From an uncultured Marinobacter sp. (GTDB taxonomy: Bacteria > Pseudomonadota > Gammaproteobacteria > Pseudomonadales > Oleiphilaceae): a stretch of 64,000 bases of DNA. Of this stretch, positions 8,534 to 17,428 are shown piece by piece; position 1 is the stretch's first letter, and each line of letters starts with the position of its first letter. The stretch is from positions 1,054,001 to 1,118,000 of the forward strand of contig NZ_CAMYMK010000002.1 of the NCBI RefSeq assembly GCF_947259545.1. Reading direction: 5' to 3'. The translations under genes and the position numbers were made by a program. A model generated the notes under the pieces. That model made no database searches and was not told where the DNA came from. It was given only the letters and a program-made list of their open reading frames with translations.

Positions 8534-8667
8534 GGGCGTTTGTTGGTGGTCCTGCCAAAAAATTTCGGAGGCCATGGATGGCCGGAGAGAAGCGCACACG
8601 GACGTGCTTGTAGCGGTTTTTTGGCAGGACCACCAACAAACGCCCTTCACCGAAACCAACAGGCTAC
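8534..8667 (-). repeat. 134-nt composite hairpin element, copy 2
   Basis: Read on the minus strand: box GTAGCCTGTTGGTT (8667-8654, 13 of 14 as in copy 1), an 8-nt spacer, a 29-nt arm (8645-8617), the 54-nt core (8616-8563; one change from copy 1) and the exactly complementary arm (8562-8534). Arm sequences differ from copy 1 apart from the outer GGG and the inner A/T run. It lies 3' of the minus-strand methyltransferase gene, so each copy has the same orientation relative to the gene before it. Confidence 0.85.
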
Positions 8668-8687
8668 AAGACCAAAAAGCCCAAAGC

Positions 8688-9542
8688 TCAGACCCGAGCA
8701 CTAATAACCCGAACCATCGGATCATGGCGGCTTTCAGGAATGGGCAGTACGCCGTAGAACTCAGAGGGGTTGTAGACGCGAACCGAAGGAAAGCCGGAAG
8801 CCTGGAAGTGGTCACATGCCTGCTGGTCATCCTCGAAATGGAAGCTGACCTGGCTGCGGGTCATGGTGCCCAAGAGGCCGCCGAGGGTTTTCAGGGAGTT
8901 TCTTAGCAGCGGTTGCTTTGGCATCAGGTAGCTTTCGGAGAGATACACCGAACCGGGGCGGTTGGACAGGACTTTCGCCAGGCGTTGCCAGAATTCGGAG
9001 ATGACGTCCAGGGAGAAGTAGCTGGTCAGGCCCTCGGTGACCACCACTATGGGTTTGGTGTTGTCGAAGGCGCGGGTGACTACGGCTTCCAGGGTGTGTT
9101 CACCGGACTCAGCTAGGATGTCGATGGGGGTGACCTGATGATTCTCGCCGAGGTGGCCTGCCGCCAGCAGGCGGGCGGCTTTACGGGCGGCCATGTCGGG
9201 CAGGTCGGCTTCGACCATTTTGATGCCCGGGTGCTTCTCCCGCAATCGGATGCCTCTGGGGGACATGCCGCAGGCGATTTCCAGTACCTGGTCGACGCCG
9301 TCTTCCTGGATCGCCTGGTCGATCAGGTGGTCGATAATCAGGTGGCGTTGCAGCAGGAAGGTGCGGATGTTGCCGCCGATGGCGGCTTTGCTGGCGGTTT
9401 CGAAGGGGCTCATCAGGTGATAGAGCCAACGACCCTGTTCGGTAGTCAGGACGTCATCGGACAGCCCGTTCCGGTGCCAGACGGCACCGGTGTAGAGGGC
9501 GGTGAAGCTGATGCCGGTACTGTCAGTCGGCTTTTTGCTCAT
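8688..9542 (-). CDS. Class I SAM-dependent methyltransferase, leucine carboxyl methyltransferase-like
   Basis: 284 aa. Motif I is VLEIACGMSPRG at about residues 88-99, an acidic motif II follows (MVEADLPDM), and VVTEGLTSYF is typical of the COG3315/LCM-like O-methyltransferase group often named for polyketide synthesis. The substrate cannot be told from sequence. It starts within the last 20 bases of uraA and so belongs to the upp-uraA operon. A link to pyrimidine uptake is only positional. The 3' end faces a 134-nt hairpin element. Confidence 0.75.
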   Translation of the reverse strand: MSKKPTDSTGISFTALYTGAVWHRNGLSDDVLTTEQGRWLYHLMSPFETASKAAIGGNIRTFLLQRHLIIDHLIDQAIQEDGVDQVLEIACGMSPRGIRLREKHPGIKMVEADLPDMAARKAARLLAAGHLGENHQVTPIDILAESGEHTLEAVVTRAFDNTKPIVVVTEGLTSYFSLDVISEFWQRLAKVLSNRPGSVYLSESYLMPKQPLLRNSLKTLGGLLGTMTRSQVSFHFEDDQQACDHFQASGFPSVRVYNPSEFYGVLPIPESRHDPMVRVISARV

Positions 9543-10779
9543 AAATGGCCTTTCCCCAGGCTTCCCGGGTGCCCGGCAGTAGTAGGTTAAGGAAAATGGC
9601 GACCACGGCGCTCAGGGCAATGCCTTCGAACTGGCCGATCGCCATGCCACCGATGCCGAACACCAGGGTAATGGCAACGATCACCAGGTTACGCGACTGG
9701 GACAGGTCGACCTGGTGGCGAATCAGGGTGTTCAGGCCGACCACCGCAATGGAGCCGAACAACAGGCAGAGGATGCCGCCCATAACCGGTACCGGGATGG
9801 TCTGCAGGGCCGCGCCGAATTTGCCGACAAAGGCCAGAGTAATGGCAATGATCGCGGCCCACCACATTACTTTCGGGTTGAAATTACGGGTCAGAACCAC
9901 AGCGCCCGTGACTTCCGAGTAGGTGGTGTTGGGCGGTCCCCCAAGCAGTGAGGCAGCGCTGGTGGCCAGACCGTCACCCAGAAGGGTGCGGTGTAGGCCG
10001 GGCTTTTCCAGGTAGTTCTTGCGGGTCACATTGCCGATGGCGAGGATATCGCCAATGTGTTCAATGGCCGGTGCAATGGCCACCGGGATCATGAACAGGA
10101 TGGCGCTCCAACTGAAGGCCGGCGCGACAAAATTCGGAACGGCGAACCAGGGGGCCTCGCGCACGGGCGTCAAATCCACGACGCCGGCAAAAGCGGAGAG
10201 GGTATAGCCGACGATTACGCCAAACATGATGGGAATCAGGCGGAAAATGCCTTTTGCCCATACCGACATGATGACGGTCACCACCAGGGAAATCATCGCA
10301 ATCCAGATGGCGGTGTCGTAGGGCACCAGTTCTGCCGCGCCGTCGCCGCTGCGACCGGACGCCATATGCACGGCGACCGGTGCCAGCCCGAGCCCGATCA
10401 CCATGATCACCGGACCGATCACCACAGGTGGCAGCAGACGGGTAACGAACCCGGTACCGCGGAGCCTGACAGCGCCGCTCAGGATAATGTAGAGAATACC
10501 CGCCGCCATCAGGCCCCCGAGGGTTTCTTCCAGGCCGAAGCGGCCCTTGGCAGCAATCACCGGGGCAATGAAGGCGAAAGAAGATGCCAGAAAGATGGGG
10601 ATCTGGCCGCCGGTGACAACATGGAAAATCAGTGTGCCGAGACCGGCGGTAAACAGGGCGACGTTGGGATCAAGACCGGTGATCAGTGGCATCAGCACCA
10701 GTGCGCCAAAGGCCACCAGCAGCATTTGCGAGCCCGCTACAGCCTGCTTCCACATCGGGTCGTTGCTGTGATCCTGCAT
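9523..10779 (-). CDS. uraA: Uracil permease (NCS2/NAT family)
   Basis: 418 aa, polytopic inner-membrane uracil:proton symporter of the UraA/xanthine permease family. Multiple hydrophobic segments and conserved stretches such as [19 protein letters not shown] and [15 protein letters not shown] identify the NCS2 family. Pairing two bases after upp indicates uracil uptake coupled to conversion to UMP. Normal family length. Confidence 0.93.
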   Translation of the reverse strand: MQDHSNDPMWKQAVAGSQMLLVAFGALVLMPLITGLDPNVALFTAGLGTLIFHVVTGGQIPIFLASSFAFIAPVIAAKGRFGLEETLGGLMAAGILYIILSGAVRLRGTGFVTRLLPPVVIGPVIMVIGLGLAPVAVHMASGRSGDGAAELVPYDTAIWIAMISLVVTVIMSVWAKGIFRLIPIMFGVIVGYTLSAFAGVVDLTPVREAPWFAVPNFVAPAFSWSAILFMIPVAIAPAIEHIGDILAIGNVTRKNYLEKPGLHRTLLGDGLATSAASLLGGPPNTTYSEVTGAVVLTRNFNPKVMWWAAIIAITLAFVGKFGAALQTIPVPVMGGILCLLFGSIAVVGLNTLIRHQVDLSQSRNLVIVAITLVFGIGGMAIGQFEGIALSAVVAIFLNLLLPGTREAWGKAIYEQKAD

Positions 10780-10781
10780 AG

Positions 10782-11420
10782 TCAGACGTCCTTCTGCTTG
10801 GTGCCGAAAATTTTGTCGCCGGCATCCCCAAGTCCTGGCAGGATATAGCCTTTTTCGTTGAGGCGCTCGTCAATTGAGGCCGTGTAGATAGAAACGTCCG
10901 GATGCTTTTCCAGGACTTTCTTAACGCCTTCCGGGGCGGCCACCAGAATCAGCGCGCGAATCTCGGTGCTACCAGCTTTCTTCAGCAGATCGATGGTGGA
11001 GATCAGGGAGCCGCCAGTGGCCAGCATCGGGTCGATAATCATGGCCATACGCTGATCCAGTTCGCCCACCAGTTTTTCCAGGTAGGTGCTGGCTTCCAGG
11101 GTTTCTTCGTCACGGATCTGGCCGACCACGCTGACACGGGCACCTGGAATGAGGCTTAGCACACCGTCCAGCATGCCCATGCCGGCACGCAGGATCGGCA
11201 CGATGGTGACCTTTTTACCCTGAATCTGTTCGATTTTCACCGGGCCGGCCCAGCCCTCAATGGTTTTCTCCTGCAGGGAGAAATCCTGGGTGGCTTCGTA
11301 GGTCAGCAGGGCACCAACTTCCTGTGCCAGTTCACGAAAATTCTTGGTGCTGATATCCGCGCGGCGCATCAGGCCGAGTTTGTGGCGGATCAGGGGGTGT
11401 TTAACCTCGTGGATTGGCAT
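10782..11420 (-). CDS. upp: Uracil phosphoribosyltransferase
   Basis: 212 aa; uracil + PRPP gives UMP and pyrophosphate, the salvage step following UraA import. The PRPP-binding loop [12 protein letters not shown] is present, as are the C-terminal uracil-binding residues around [12 protein letters not shown]. The ATG at 11420 gives [14 protein letters not shown], the standard N-terminus; a GTG three codons upstream is possible. First gene of a minus-strand operon that interrupts the flagellar cluster; its promoter must lie in 11421-11623, shared divergently with flhA. Confidence 0.95.
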   Translation of the reverse strand: MPIHEVKHPLIRHKLGLMRRADISTKNFRELAQEVGALLTYEATQDFSLQEKTIEGWAGPVKIEQIQGKKVTIVPILRAGMGMLDGVLSLIPGARVSVVGQIRDEETLEASTYLEKLVGELDQRMAMIIDPMLATGGSLISTIDLLKKAGSTEIRALILVAAPEGVKKVLEKHPDVSIYTASIDERLNEKGYILPGLGDAGDKIFGTKQKDV

Positions 11421-11524
11421 GGTGGTCACCTATGTCTGTCATCTGTCGGCTGTGTCGGAATGGCGCAAGGATACCGTATCTGGAAGGGCGCGTCAGGCAC
11501 TGGAAAGTGAAATCCCGTAAGGGG

Positions 11525-11539
11525 TGGTACGGATCTTGC
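11525..11539 (+). promoter_or_regulatory. Sigma-54 promoter of flhA
   Basis: TGGTACGGATCTTGC differs from TGGCACG-N4-TTGC at a single base, with GG (11526-11527) and GC (11538-11539) exactly ten bases apart. It lies in the flhA-upp divergent region; a start near 11551 gives a ~70-nt leader before flhA. This would restart flagellar transcription after the minus-strand insertion. Confidence 0.7.
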
Positions 11540-11623
11540 GATACCCCTGCAAAAGACGCATTGGCGTCATATTTTCGACCCATTGAGCGCCTGCAGGCAC
11601 AGCCACGTGGAGAGTTTCCGGGC

Positions 11624-13789
11624 ATGGACAGAGCTTTAGTCCTCAACAACGTCAAAACCCTGACGCGGGGAAACCTTGGTATACCCATCATGCTGATGGG
11701 CTTGCTGGGGATGATGATACTGCCGATGCCGGCGTTCATGCTGGACGTTTTCTTCACGTTCAATATCACCTTGTCGATCGTGATCCTGCTGGTGTGTGTC
11801 TACGCCTTGCGGCCGATGGAGTTTGCGTCCTTCCCGACGGTGCTGCTGGTGGCGACCCTGTTGCGCCTGGCGCTGAATGTGGCCTCCACGAGGATCGTGT
11901 TGCTCAACGGTCATGAGGGTGGTGATGCCGCCGGTAAGGTGATTGAGTCCTTTGGCGCGGTGCTGATTGGCGGTAACTACGCGGTTGGTCTGGTGGTGTT
12001 TGCCATCCTGATGATCATTAACTTCCTGGTGGTGACCAAAGGTGCCGGCCGGGTTTCCGAAGTCAGTGCGCGCTTCACGCTGGATGCCATGCCCGGTAAG
12101 CAAATGGCCATTGATGCCGACCTGAACGCCGGACTGATCAATCAGGAAGAGGCCAAGCATCGCCGTTCAGAGATTGCCCAGGAGGCGGATTTCTACGGCT
12201 CCATGGATGGTGCCAGCAAGTTCGTCAAAGGGGATGCGGTTGCGGGGCTCCTTATCCTCGCCATCAACCTGATCGGCGGTATTGCCATCGGTATGCTGCA
12301 GCATGGTCTGGATTTTGGTACGGCCACGCAGAACTACGCCCTGCTGACCATTGGTGATGGTCTGGTGGCACAGATTCCTTCGCTGTTGCTGTCGACCTCG
12401 GCGGCAATCATGGTGACGCGGGTCACGTCCAGCCAGGACATGGGTGGGCAGATCCTGCAACAGATGTTCAGTGCACCCAAGGCGCTGTCCATTGCTGCCG
12501 CTATTCTGATTATTCTTGGTCTTATTCCGGGCATGCCGCATGTGGCATTTCTTGGTCTTGGAACAATTGCGGCAGTGGCCGCCTACCTGATCTGGAAGCG
12601 GGAGCGCCAGACCGTTGAAGAGGACGGGGTTTTCCCGACCCGCGGTGGCGCGCAGCCAGTGGGTCGGGATATGCCGCCTGGTGGGGATAGTGGTGATCAG
12701 GGGCAGGCCTTGCCAGCACCCGGCGAAACCCGGGAGTTGGGCTGGGATGACGTTGCCACCGTCGACATCGTGGGCCTGGAAGTGGGGTATCGCCTGATTC
12801 CGCTGGTGGACAAGTCCCAGGGCGGCCAGTTACTGAGCCGTATCAAGGGCGTGCGCAAGAAGCTGTCCCAGGATCTGGGGTTCCTGATGCCGTCGGTACA
12901 CATCCGTGACAACCTGGATCTGATGCCCAACGTCTATCGCATTACCTTGATGGGGGTGACACTGGCCGAGGCGGAAATTCATCCGGATCGTGAACTGGCC
13001 ATCGACCCGGGCCAGGTGTTCGGAAAGATCGAAGGGATTGCCGGCAAGGACCCGGCGTTTGGCCTGGATGCCAGCTGGATCGAGCCGGAAAAGAAGGACC
13101 AGGCCCAGACCCTTGGCTATACCGTGGTGGATGCCAGTACCGTGGTGGCCACCCACCTCAACCAGGTGCTGCAGAAGCACGCCCATGAACTGCTTGGGCA
13201 TGAAGAAACCCAGAAGTGGCTGGACCAGCTGGAGAAGGTATCCCCCAAACTGGCGGAAGAGCTGGTGCCGACCACCATTTCCATCAGTCTGTTGCTGAAA
13301 GTGCTGCAGAACCTGCTCAAGGAAGAGGTTCCGATTCGTGACATGCGCTCGATTGCCGAGTCCATTGTCAACGTTCATCCCAAGAGTCAGGACCCGAAAC
13401 TGCTGACCACGGTGGCTCGTCAGGCCCTGCGTCGAATGATTGTTCAAAGCATTTGTGGCAACGAGCAGGAAATCCCGGTAATCACCCTGGATCCGGACCT
13501 GGAACAGTTATTGCTGAAGTCAGTTCAACAGAGTCAACAATCCGGCGGTCAGGAAGACATCGGGCTGGTGCTGGAACCGAACATGGTAGAAAAACTGCAG
13601 CGATCGCTGCAGGAAAGCGTCCAGCGCCAGGAGATGCTTGGCAAGCCAGCGATTCTGCTGGTGTCAGGCCCGTTGCGACCGGTGCTGGCGAAGTTTGCCA
13701 GCTATGGGGTGGAGCGGTTGCACGTACTGTCTTACCAGGAAATTCCGGATAACAAACAGATCACCATTGTGGCGTCCGTCGGTCAGTAA
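11624..13789 (+). CDS. flhA: Flagellar export protein FlhA
   Basis: 721 aa from the ATG at 11624, the usual family length; a frame extending 70 codons upstream runs through the promoter region and is unlikely to be translated. About eight membrane segments in residues 20-330, with the FHIPEP signature region (RVSEVSARFTLDAMPGKQMAIDADLNAG), then a large cytoplasmic domain that docks late-export chaperones. FlhA forms the nonameric ring that uses proton flow to drive export. Heads the flhA-flhF-fleN-fliA group. Confidence 0.96.
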   Translation: MDRALVLNNVKTLTRGNLGIPIMLMGLLGMMILPMPAFMLDVFFTFNITLSIVILLVCVYALRPMEFASFPTVLLVATLLRLALNVASTRIVLLNGHEGGDAAGKVIESFGAVLIGGNYAVGLVVFAILMIINFLVVTKGAGRVSEVSARFTLDAMPGKQMAIDADLNAGLINQEEAKHRRSEIAQEADFYGSMDGASKFVKGDAVAGLLILAINLIGGIAIGMLQHGLDFGTATQNYALLTIGDGLVAQIPSLLLSTSAAIMVTRVTSSQDMGGQILQQMFSAPKALSIAAAILIILGLIPGMPHVAFLGLGTIAAVAAYLIWKRERQTVEEDGVFPTRGGAQPVGRDMPPGGDSGDQGQALPAPGETRELGWDDVATVDIVGLEVGYRLIPLVDKSQGGQLLSRIKGVRKKLSQDLGFLMPSVHIRDNLDLMPNVYRITLMGVTLAEAEIHPDRELAIDPGQVFGKIEGIAGKDPAFGLDASWIEPEKKDQAQTLGYTVVDASTVVATHLNQVLQKHAHELLGHEETQKWLDQLEKVSPKLAEELVPTTISISLLLKVLQNLLKEEVPIRDMRSIAESIVNVHPKSQDPKLLTTVARQALRRMIVQSICGNEQEIPVITLDPDLEQLLLKSVQQSQQSGGQEDIGLVLEPNMVEKLQRSLQESVQRQEMLGKPAILLVSGPLRPVLAKFASYGVERLHVLSYQEIPDNKQITIVASVGQ

Positions 13790-13850
13790 CGACGGCGGAG
13801 GACAAAGCGGACAGCGCAGGCACAGCGTTGCCGGTGGAGGATGAGGCATC

Positions 13851-15158
13851 ATGAAAGTAAAACGGTTTTTTGCTCAGAGCATGGCAGAGGCATTGAAGCA
13901 GGTGCGGGAACAGATGGGCCCGGACGCCGTGATTCTCTCCAATCGCCGGGTGGACGGTGGCGTCGAAATTGTGACGGCCCTGGATTACGACGAAAACATG
14001 GCGCGTCAGCGGCTGGGCGACAAGGCCCGGGAAGCCACCAATGGATCCCGTTTGGCGGAAATGCAGGCGGAACAACATCGCCACCTGGAAGACGAGTTGG
14101 GGCGTTCCCGGGATCGTATCCGTGAAGTTCGTGAAAAGCGCGTAAACATTGGGGCCGGTTATGCCAACAGTACGCCCTTCATTGAAGATTCGGCCCTCGA
14201 GCTTGAGTCTGCGGCGGCGGAGTCGACTGCCCCGTCGCCAACTGCCGGAGGGACCGCGGGCGGTTATTCCGACGAGCTGGCGCAGATGCGGGCAGAGATC
14301 AGTTCTTTAAGGGACCTGATGGGCGCCCGCAGTCAGGAGCCTAAAAAACCGGCGGCTAACGCGGTCCAGCAGCGGCTTGCCGAGCGCTTGCAGGAATTCG
14401 GGCTGGGGTTTGAACTGGCCAGCTCACTGTCCCGCCGACACAATGGCGGGCGTCTGGAAGAAGGCTGGAAACAGTCACTGAAAATGCTGGCCACCGGTGT
14501 GAAAACCTCCCGCACCGAATGGCTGGATCAGGGCGGTGCCTATGCCCTGGTCGGGCCCACCGGGTCTGGCAAAACCACCACCATTGGCAAACTGGCCGCG
14601 CGCCATGTGCTCCGCCATGGCGCCGACTCCCTGGCCCTGGTGACCACCGATCGCTACCGCGTGGCAGCTCATGAGCAGTTGTTCGTTTTTGGTCGCATTC
14701 TCAATGTGCCGGTCAGGGTGGTTGATGAGAGCCATTCCCTTGACGATATTCTGGACGAGTTGTCCGATCGTCATCTGGTGCTGATTGATACCGCCGGCCT
14801 TACCAGCTCCGACAAGGGCTACGAGCAGCAATTGTCAGAGCTGGCCCGAAGCCATCACAAGATCCGGACTCATCTGGTGGTTTCGGCCACCAGCCAGCCT
14901 CGCATTATGAAATCCGTCTGGCATTGCTATAAGATGGCTAATCTTGCGGGCTGTGTGATGACCAAGATAGATGAGGCCCTTACTCTGGGTGAGTCTTTGG
15001 GGTTTGTCATGGAATCTGGTCTGCCCGTGGCCTATTACACGGATGGCCAGAAGATTCCCGAAGATCTTCATCACGCTGAAGCCGTACCTCTGGTTCGGCT
15101 GGCGGTGGAGCGGCTGAAAGCGCTCCAGCAACAACAGGCGGTGGCAGAGGGGGCCTGA
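13851..15158 (+). CDS. flhF: SRP-type GTPase FlhF
   Basis: 435 aa. An N-terminal B domain (about 1-130), then N and G domains of the SRP GTPase fold: G1 GPTGSGKTTTIGKLAARH (about 235-250), G3 LIDTAGL, G4 TKIDEA. FlhF places the flagellum at the pole and helps assemble the MS ring. The gene is followed by fleN, which opposes it to keep flagellar number at one. An RBS GGAGGATGAGG precedes the ATG. Confidence 0.95.
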   Translation: MKVKRFFAQSMAEALKQVREQMGPDAVILSNRRVDGGVEIVTALDYDENMARQRLGDKAREATNGSRLAEMQAEQHRHLEDELGRSRDRIREVREKRVNIGAGYANSTPFIEDSALELESAAAESTAPSPTAGGTAGGYSDELAQMRAEISSLRDLMGARSQEPKKPAANAVQQRLAERLQEFGLGFELASSLSRRHNGGRLEEGWKQSLKMLATGVKTSRTEWLDQGGAYALVGPTGSGKTTTIGKLAARHVLRHGADSLALVTTDRYRVAAHEQLFVFGRILNVPVRVVDESHSLDDILDELSDRHLVLIDTAGLTSSDKGYEQQLSELARSHHKIRTHLVVSATSQPRIMKSVWHCYKMANLAGCVMTKIDEALTLGESLGFVMESGLPVAYYTDGQKIPEDLHHAEAVPLVRLAVERLKALQQQQAVAEGA

Positions 15159-15263
15159 GACCCATCCCCGGCGGTACCGGATGACGGAATATCCGGCGTG
15201 CAGCAGGCGCCGTTGAATGACAACTGAGCCTTCGGTTAAACGTGGCGAGAGACAAAACCAAGT

Positions 15264-16076
15264 ATGAGTAAACCACATCCGGTACAGGTGATTGCCGTTT
15301 CTGGCGGGAAGGGCGGCGTTGGCAAGAGCAACGTTTCGGTCAATTTGGGAATTGCCCTTGCCCAGAAGGGGCGTCGTGTCGTGTTGCTGGACGCCGACCT
15401 CGGTCTGGCCAATATTGATGTTCTACTGGGCATTACCGCCAACCGCAATCTGTCGGATGTGCTGGCGGGCGATTGTGACCTGAGGGACGTGCTGGTCGAT
15501 GGGCCCGGCGGAATCAAGATCGTCCCGGCCTCTTCGGGCACCCAGCGTATGACCCAGCTCACCGCCATGGAACACGCCGGTCTGATTAACGCCTTCAGCG
15601 AACTCGGAGACCAGATTGACGTACTCATCGTTGATACCGCAGCGGGTATCTCTGAGTCGGTCATCAGTTTCCTGCGGGCGTCACAGGAATTGTTGCTGGT
15701 GGTTTGTGATGAACCGACGTCCATTACTGATGCCTACGCCCTGATCAAGTTGATGAACCGTGATTATGGAACGAACCGCTTCCGCATTCTCGCCAACCAG
15801 GTGCGAAATGAGCAGGAAGGGAAGCATCTTTTCGAAAAACTGACCCGAGTCACTGAGCGGTTTCTTGATGTGGCACTACAATATGTGGGTATCGTGCCTT
15901 ACGACGAGGCCGTCAAGAAAGCGGTGCAGCGCCAGAAGGCGGTTCTGGATGTGTATCCCAGGGCAAAGGCATCACTGGCGATCAGGGCGCTGGCTGATAA
16001 AGTCGATAACTGGCCGCTCCCATCATCGCCCCGCGGACACCTGGAATTCTTTGTGGAGCGGCTCGTCGAAGTCTGA
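15264..16076 (+). CDS. fleN: MinD-like ATPase FleN (FlhG)
   Basis: 270 aa. Deviant Walker A GGKGGVGKSNVSVNLG at residues 12-27, ParA/MinD family, with DADLGLANIDVLLG. FleN limits flagellar number, in Pseudomonas by binding the master activator FleQ, and works opposite FlhF. The C-terminal ~20 residues could form the amphipathic membrane-binding helix. It lies 105 bp after flhF and 30 bp before fliA. Confidence 0.94.
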   Translation: MSKPHPVQVIAVSGGKGGVGKSNVSVNLGIALAQKGRRVVLLDADLGLANIDVLLGITANRNLSDVLAGDCDLRDVLVDGPGGIKIVPASSGTQRMTQLTAMEHAGLINAFSELGDQIDVLIVDTAAGISESVISFLRASQELLLVVCDEPTSITDAYALIKLMNRDYGTNRFRILANQVRNEQEGKHLFEKLTRVTERFLDVALQYVGIVPYDEAVKKAVQRQKAVLDVYPRAKASLAIRALADKVDNWPLPSSPRGHLEFFVERLVEV

Positions 16077-16106
16077 ATTAGATCCTGTCACCATAAAACC
16101 GGATAC

Positions 16107-16850
16107 ATGACATTGGCGAAACACCTGGGAATCTATCAGAAAGCCGGCGTTAAGGGTGCTTCCCAGCTCGTAGAAGAGCAGGCCCCGCTGGTCAAGAAAA
16201 TTGCGCTGCACCTGATGGCCCGTTTGCCGGCATCGGTCCAGCTTGAAGACCTGATGCAGGCCGGGATGATCGGACTGCTTGAGGCCGCCCAGAGGTATAG
16301 CTCAACCAAAGGCGCTACCTTCGAAACCTATGCCGGTATCCGCATCCGCGGCGCCATGGTGGATGAAATCCGCAAGGGCGACTGGGTGCCCCGATCTGTT
16401 CACCGCAATGCCCGTCGTATTTCCCAGGCCATCAAGGCTGTTGAAGACCGTTTCGGTCGCGAAGCTCAGGATCAGGAAGTCGCTGACGAGCTGGGGATGG
16501 AACTTGCCGAGTACCATGCCAGTCTGAGTGATGCCAACAGTGGCAGACTTTTTAGTCTTGATGAGCTCAATGAATCCGGTGAGCTGCCGTTAGAAGAAGC
16601 AGAGGCCAGTGATAATCCCCTGGATGACATTACCTCCGATGCCTTCAAGCGAAGTCTGGCGCAGGCTATTGAGGAACTGCCCGAGCGGGAGAAGCTGGTG
16701 CTCAGCCTGTACTACCAGGAGGAGCTTAACCTCAAGGAAATCGGCGCTGTTCTCGGAGTGAGCGAAAGCCGTGTCAGTCAGATACACAGCCAGGCCGCGC
16801 TGAGGCTTCGGGGCCGTTTGACCGGCTGGCACCGGGCGGCGACCGAGTAA
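16107..16850 (+). CDS. fliA: Flagellar sigma factor FliA (sigma-28)
   Basis: 247 aa. Region 2 (LEDLMQAGMIGLLEAAQRY ... GAMVDEIRKGDWVPRS), region 3, and region 4 with a helix-turn-helix (LKEIGAVLGVSESRVSQIHSQA) are all present. FliA directs late flagellar and chemotaxis genes and is held by FlgM until the hook is complete. A near-consensus FliA promoter is visible before parC in this window. Confidence 0.96.
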   Translation: MTLAKHLGIYQKAGVKGASQLVEEQAPLVKKIALHLMARLPASVQLEDLMQAGMIGLLEAAQRYSSTKGATFETYAGIRIRGAMVDEIRKGDWVPRSVHRNARRISQAIKAVEDRFGREAQDQEVADELGMELAEYHASLSDANSGRLFSLDELNESGELPLEEAEASDNPLDDITSDAFKRSLAQAIEELPEREKLVLSLYYQEELNLKEIGAVLGVSESRVSQIHSQAALRLRGRLTGWHRAATE

Positions 16851-17023
16851 CGGGCCGCGATGGGGCTGTTCAACGTGTACTGAGGTTGGCCATCTGTAGC
16901 TTTTGGTAACCGATGCTTTACAACTGGGGCAATCCCCACACAATAAGCGGTAAAACCGCCGGCCTGCCAAATTGCTGGCAGTAAGATACAACGTATTCCG
17001 GGTGTTACTAACTGGAGGTCCCT
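16851..17023 (+). other. fliA-cheY intergenic region with three small hairpins
   Basis: A 173-bp gap containing GGGG/CCCC (around 16926-16937), GCGG/CCGC (around 16947-16959) and CTGCCA/TGGCAG (around 16964-16981). None has a T-run, so they are not intrinsic terminators. No sigma-54 site with the right spacing and no clear sigma-28 site was found, so cheY may be read through from fliA or from an unrecognised promoter. Confidence 0.4.
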
Positions 17024-17407
17024 TTGGACAAAAACATGAAAATCCTCATTGTGGACGACTTTTCCACAATGCGACGGATCATCAAGAACCTTCTGCGTGA
17101 TCTGGGATTCACCAATACCGACGAAGCAGACGACGGCAACACAGCGCTGCCCATGCTGAAGAGCGGAAAGTATGACTTTCTGGTGACCGACTGGAACATG
17201 CCGGGTATGTCCGGTTTTGATCTGCTGAAGGCCGTTCGTGCCGATGAGAATCTGAAATCGCTTCCGATTCTGATGGTCACGGCCGAAGCAAAACGGGATC
17301 AGATTGTGGCCGCCGCACAAGCGGGGGTAAATGGCTATGTAGTGAAGCCGTTTACCGCAGCCGTACTCAAGGAGAAGATTGAGAAAATCTTCGAACGAAT
17401 CCAGTAA
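17024..17407 (+). CDS. cheY: Chemotaxis response regulator CheY
   Basis: 127 aa, a single receiver domain. Conserved [10 protein letters not shown] near the N-terminus, phosphoacceptor Asp in [11 protein letters not shown], Thr in [11 protein letters not shown] and Lys in YVVKPFTA. Phospho-CheY binds FliM to switch rotation. A GGAGG at 17014-17018 is 5 bases from a TTG at 17024 but 17 bases from the internal ATG at 17036, so the TTG start is favoured. It opens the cheY-cheZ-cheA-cheB-motC-motD run. Confidence 0.95.
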   Translation: MDKNMKILIVDDFSTMRRIIKNLLRDLGFTNTDEADDGNTALPMLKSGKYDFLVTDWNMPGMSGFDLLKAVRADENLKSLPILMVTAEAKRDQIVAAAQAGVNGYVVKPFTAAVLKEKIEKIFERIQ

Positions 17408-17428
17408 CCCAAGGTCGGATGGGCTCTC

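Noticed and set aside
8215..8667. Integron attC sites or CRISPR repeats as an explanation of the twin elements
   Set aside because: No GTTRRRY/RYYYAAC core sites, no integrase or cas gene, and only two copies in inverted orientation.
8117..8906. Open frames across the two 134-nt elements, both giving a short peptide beginning MDGRREAHTD
   Set aside because: Both arise from the same 54-nt repeat core, have no RBS, and run into non-homologous flanks. They are repeat-derived, not genes.
16961..16975. Sigma-54 promoter before cheY (GGCCTGCCAAATTGC)
   Set aside because: GG and GC are 11 bases apart instead of 10, a spacing that sigma-54 does not normally tolerate; the -24 half is also weak.
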